This document shows positions 61,731 to 64,000 of a stretch of DNA of 64,000 nucleotides, one piece after another. Below the pieces are notes generated by a model. It did no database searches, was not told where the DNA came from, and saw nothing but the letters and a program-made list of their open reading frames with translations. The first letter of the stretch is position 1. Every line of letters begins with the position of its first letter. The stretch is from Betaproteobacteria bacterium GR16-43 (GTDB lineage: Bacteria > Pseudomonadota > Gammaproteobacteria > Burkholderiales > Usitatibacteraceae), in the NCBI GenBank assembly GCA_001953215.1, contig CP019169.1:3472001-3536000 (forward strand), given 5' to 3'. The position numbers were made by a program, and so were the translations under genes.

Positions 61731-63748
61731 CACCGTCGCGGCAGCCTCCGGGGCGCGTTGCGCGCGCCGGACAGGGCGGGCTCGGGCTGGACCGGGGGCG
61801 CGACGGCGGCGGCCGGCGCGACGCTCCCTTCCTTCAATCGGAACGCACCCACGACGGCGGCGAGCCGCGTGGTCTGGCGCGTGAGCGCTTCGGTGGCCGC
61901 GAGGATCTCCTCCACCATCGCCGCGTTCTGCTGCGTCACGCGTTCCATCTGCGTGATGGTCTGGCCGACCTGCTCGATGCCGCTCGACTGCTCGACGCTG
62001 GCCGCCACGATGCCGTTCATGAGCCCGTCGACTTCGGCCACGCGCGCGTTGATGTCGCCGATGGCTTCGGCCACTTCGTCCACGAGCTTCGCGCCGTCGG
62101 TGACCTGGTCGCTCGAGGTCGCCACCAGCCCCTTGATCTCGCGCGCCGAATCCGCGCAACGCTTCGCGAGGCTGCGCACTTCCGTCGCGACGACCGCGAA
62201 GCCGCGGCCATGTTCGCCCGCGCGCGCCGCCTCCACCGCCGCGTTCAGCGCGAGGATGTTGGTCTGGAAGGCGATCGAGTCGATCATGCCGACGATCTCG
62301 CCCACGCGCTTGGTGCTGCCGCGGATGGAATCCATGTGGTCCACGACGCGCGAAGCCGCCTCCATGCCGCGCGTGGTCGCATCCGAGGCCTTGCCGGTGA
62401 GCTTGAGCGTCTCGCGCGCACTGTCCATGTTCTGCCGCACGCTCGCGGTGAGCTCCTCCATGCTGGAGGCCGCCTCCTCGATGGCGCTCGCCTGCGATTC
62501 GGTGCGTTCCGACAGGTCGCGGTTGCCGCCCGAGAGCTGGCGGGCTTCGCTGCTCACCGACTCCGCGACCGAGCTCACTTCGCCCACCATGCGCGCGAGC
62601 GCCTGGTTCATCGTGCGCAGGGCCTGCATGAGCCGCGCGGTCTCGTCGGTGCCGCGCACCTCGACCCGTTGCGTCAGGTCGCCCGCCGCCACGCGGTCGG
62701 CCACCCGGAGCGCGCCGCCGATGGCGTTGCTGATCGAGCGCATCAGGAAGAATCCCAGCAGCGCGGCGCCGCCCACGACGACCAGCGCGAGGGCGAGCAG
62801 CAGGTTGCGCTGCGTCACGAGGTTGCCGCGCCGCTCGGCGAGCACGTTGCCGAGCGCCTGGCTGCCCCGGTCGTAGAGGGCTACGCACTTGTCGATGGCC
62901 GGGGACACTTCGCGGGCCGAGCTCCACTCGGGCCGTCCGGAGCGCGCCGAGCGCACCGAGGAGTCCACCGTGCGCAGGAACCGGTTGGCGCCGGTGTCGA
63001 GCTCGCCGAAGGCGGCCCTCAACTGCGCGCCCAGCTCCGCATCCACGCGCGCGAGGTTCTTCGCATCCGCGTCGATGCCGTCCACGTCCGCCTGCGCCAG
63101 CGCGCCGTCGACCTGCAGCTTGTCCAGCTCCACGATGCCGGGAGCGCTGCGGGTGTCGATCATCGGCAGCATCGAGCGAATCTGTCCCAGCCGGTTCAGC
63201 AACGCGGGCTCGCGCTCGATGACGATGCGCACCAGGTGGTAGCTCGAGGGGTCCGGATCCACGTACAGCCCCGACAGCTGGCCCACCTGCGAGAAGCGCG
63301 GCAGCAGGTTCATCGCGATGAGTTCGTTGTGCTCGAGCCAGGTTTCCTCGGGCGGGCGGTTCTCGACGCTGCGCCGGACGATGTCCCACGCCACGAGCGA
63401 ATCCTGCAGCCCCGAGCCCAGCTCCGGCGCCCAGGTGAGGCCGCCCGAGACCTGCACGGCTTCTTCGAGGCCACGCTGCACGTCGGCGCCCGACTTGGTG
63501 AGGAGCTCCTGGGCGCGCGCGTCACCCATGCGCGAGCGAACGGCGGCGTCCCGGTGATCCACCAGGGCGGCCAGTACGCGCTTCAAGACCACGTGCACCT
63601 GCAACCCCTGTCGCTCCCGGTCGACCTGCACGACCCTCTTGTCCAGCTCGAGCAGCCAGAGCGAGAGCGTGAGGATCAGCGGCACCAGGCTCGCGAGCGC
63701 GATCAGCAGGAACTTCGTGCCGATCGTGAGGTTGAGCGCACCCTTCAT
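61730..63748 (-). CDS. Methyl-accepting chemotaxis protein
   Basis: A 672-residue receptor. Membrane helices lie at about residues 12-32 and 312-335, enclosing a helical periplasmic sensor of about 280 residues with unknown ligand; a HAMP domain follows (RSISNAIGGALRVADRVAAGDL), then the signalling rod with the hairpin tip FQTNILALNAAVEAARAGEHGRGFAVVA. No NWETF-like pentapeptide is at the C terminus. Its gene overlaps cheW by four bases (ATGA). Confidence 0.95.
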   Translation of the reverse strand: MKGALNLTIGTKFLLIALASLVPLILTLSLWLLELDKRVVQVDRERQGLQVHVVLKRVLAALVDHRDAAVRSRMGDARAQELLTKSGADVQRGLEEAVQVSGGLTWAPELGSGLQDSLVAWDIVRRSVENRPPEETWLEHNELIAMNLLPRFSQVGQLSGLYVDPDPSSYHLVRIVIEREPALLNRLGQIRSMLPMIDTRSAPGIVELDKLQVDGALAQADVDGIDADAKNLARVDAELGAQLRAAFGELDTGANRFLRTVDSSVRSARSGRPEWSSAREVSPAIDKCVALYDRGSQALGNVLAERRGNLVTQRNLLLALALVVVGGAALLGFFLMRSISNAIGGALRVADRVAAGDLTQRVEVRGTDETARLMQALRTMNQALARMVGEVSSVAESVSSEARQLSGGNRDLSERTESQASAIEEAASSMEELTASVRQNMDSARETLKLTGKASDATTRGMEAASRVVDHMDSIRGSTKRVGEIVGMIDSIAFQTNILALNAAVEAARAGEHGRGFAVVATEVRSLAKRCADSAREIKGLVATSSDQVTDGAKLVDEVAEAIGDINARVAEVDGLMNGIVAASVEQSSGIEQVGQTITQMERVTQQNAAMVEEILAATEALTRQTTRLAAVVGAFRLKEGSVAPAAAVAPPVQPEPALSGARNAPRRLPRR

Positions 63749-64000
63749 TCACCCTCCGCGGCTTCGGCGACGAGTGCCATCTCGCGCGAGCCCATCAGCT
63801 TCTCGATGTCGATGAGGATCAGCAACTGGGACTCGACCGTGGCGAGGCCGAGGATGTACTGGGTATCGAGCACGGCCCCAAATTCCGGGGCGGGCTTGAT
63901 CGCGTCTTCCATGAGCGTGATCACGTCCGAGACGCCGTCCACCACCACGCCCACCACGCGGCCCAGGACGTTGAGGATGATGACCACGGTGCTCGCGTCG
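63745..64000 (-). CDS. cheW: Chemotaxis coupling protein CheW (N terminus beyond window)
   Basis: The minus-strand frame is open to the right edge. TVVIILNVLGRVVGVVVDGVSDVITL and MEDAIKPAPEFGAVLDTQYILGLATVESQLLILIDIEKLM are unmistakable CheW sequences, linking the receptor to CheA. At least 80 residues are visible. It is the first visible gene of the che run, and its stop overlaps the receptor start. A cheA gene is expected further on. Confidence 0.9.
   Translation of the reverse strand, partial: DASTVVIILNVLGRVVGVVVDGVSDVITLMEDAIKPAPEFGAVLDTQYILGLATVESQLLILIDIEKLMGSREMALVAEAAEGE

Overview
The window is a gene-dense, GC-rich stretch (by eye about two thirds G+C) from a free-living betaproteobacterium. 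It carries a complete Sox thiosulfate-oxidation cluster, a two-subunit (class III) polyhydroxyalkanoate synthase, two Bug/TctC-type solute receptors, a TRAP transporter, many c-type cytochromes and a chemotaxis operon. The mix suggests Usitatibacteraceae or a nearby family, but no rRNA or other decisive marker is present, so that placement is tentative. No rRNA, tRNA, CRISPR array, transposase, integrase or phage gene was seen.

Layout. 1-3.7 kb: tail of a secreted protein, a small cytochrome, two minor genes, and a PQQ-type sugar dehydrogenase followed by a diheme cytochrome. 3.7-11.5 kb (minus): soxC-soxD-soxY-soxZ-(dsrE-like)-soxA-soxX-soxB-(metallo-beta-lactamase fold), divergent from an ArsR-type regulator with the two cysteines of persulfide sensors. 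11.9-13.1 kb: moaD-moaE-mobB, fitting the molybdenum cofactor need of SoxC. 13.2-25.6 kb: a pectin/galacturonate locus with a LacI regulator, uronate dehydrogenase, a lactonase, TRAP dctPQM, pectate lyase, a fused acetylesterase-pectinesterase and a TonB-dependent receptor. Near-identical palindromes around GGAAAACGTTTTCC sit in front of the uronate dehydrogenase and the receptor and tie the locus together.

25.7-36.0 kb (minus): a tightly overlapping run, acetolactate synthase-like - alcohol dehydrogenase - phaE - phaC - hydrolase - Bug receptor - CoA-transferase - isocitrate dehydrogenase-like, with a phasin after it on its own promoter. 36-42 kb: housekeeping genes (rmuC, mutM, typA), a truncated hemoglobin and an unlisted-size 30-residue membrane peptide. 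42-46 kb (minus): a Bug receptor, an isocitrate-lyase-superfamily lyase and a LeuC/LeuD pair that look like an uptake-lyase-hydratase module. 46-56 kb: an ArnD-like deacetylase that appears to start at ATC, a secreted protein, PrxQ, PIN-PhoH, a diheme peroxidase/cupredoxin/cytochrome trio, an orphan ABC receptor, a GlxA-type regulator and threonine aldolase. 56-59 kb: 2-oxoacid:ferredoxin oxidoreductase (korA, korB). 59-64 kb (minus): cheW(partial)-mcp-cheR-cheD-cheB.

Three strongly self-complementary intergenic elements stand out. Two share GGGGTCAG ends but have unrelated arms that are each perfectly palindromic; one is a 30-bp inverted repeat between korA and korB.
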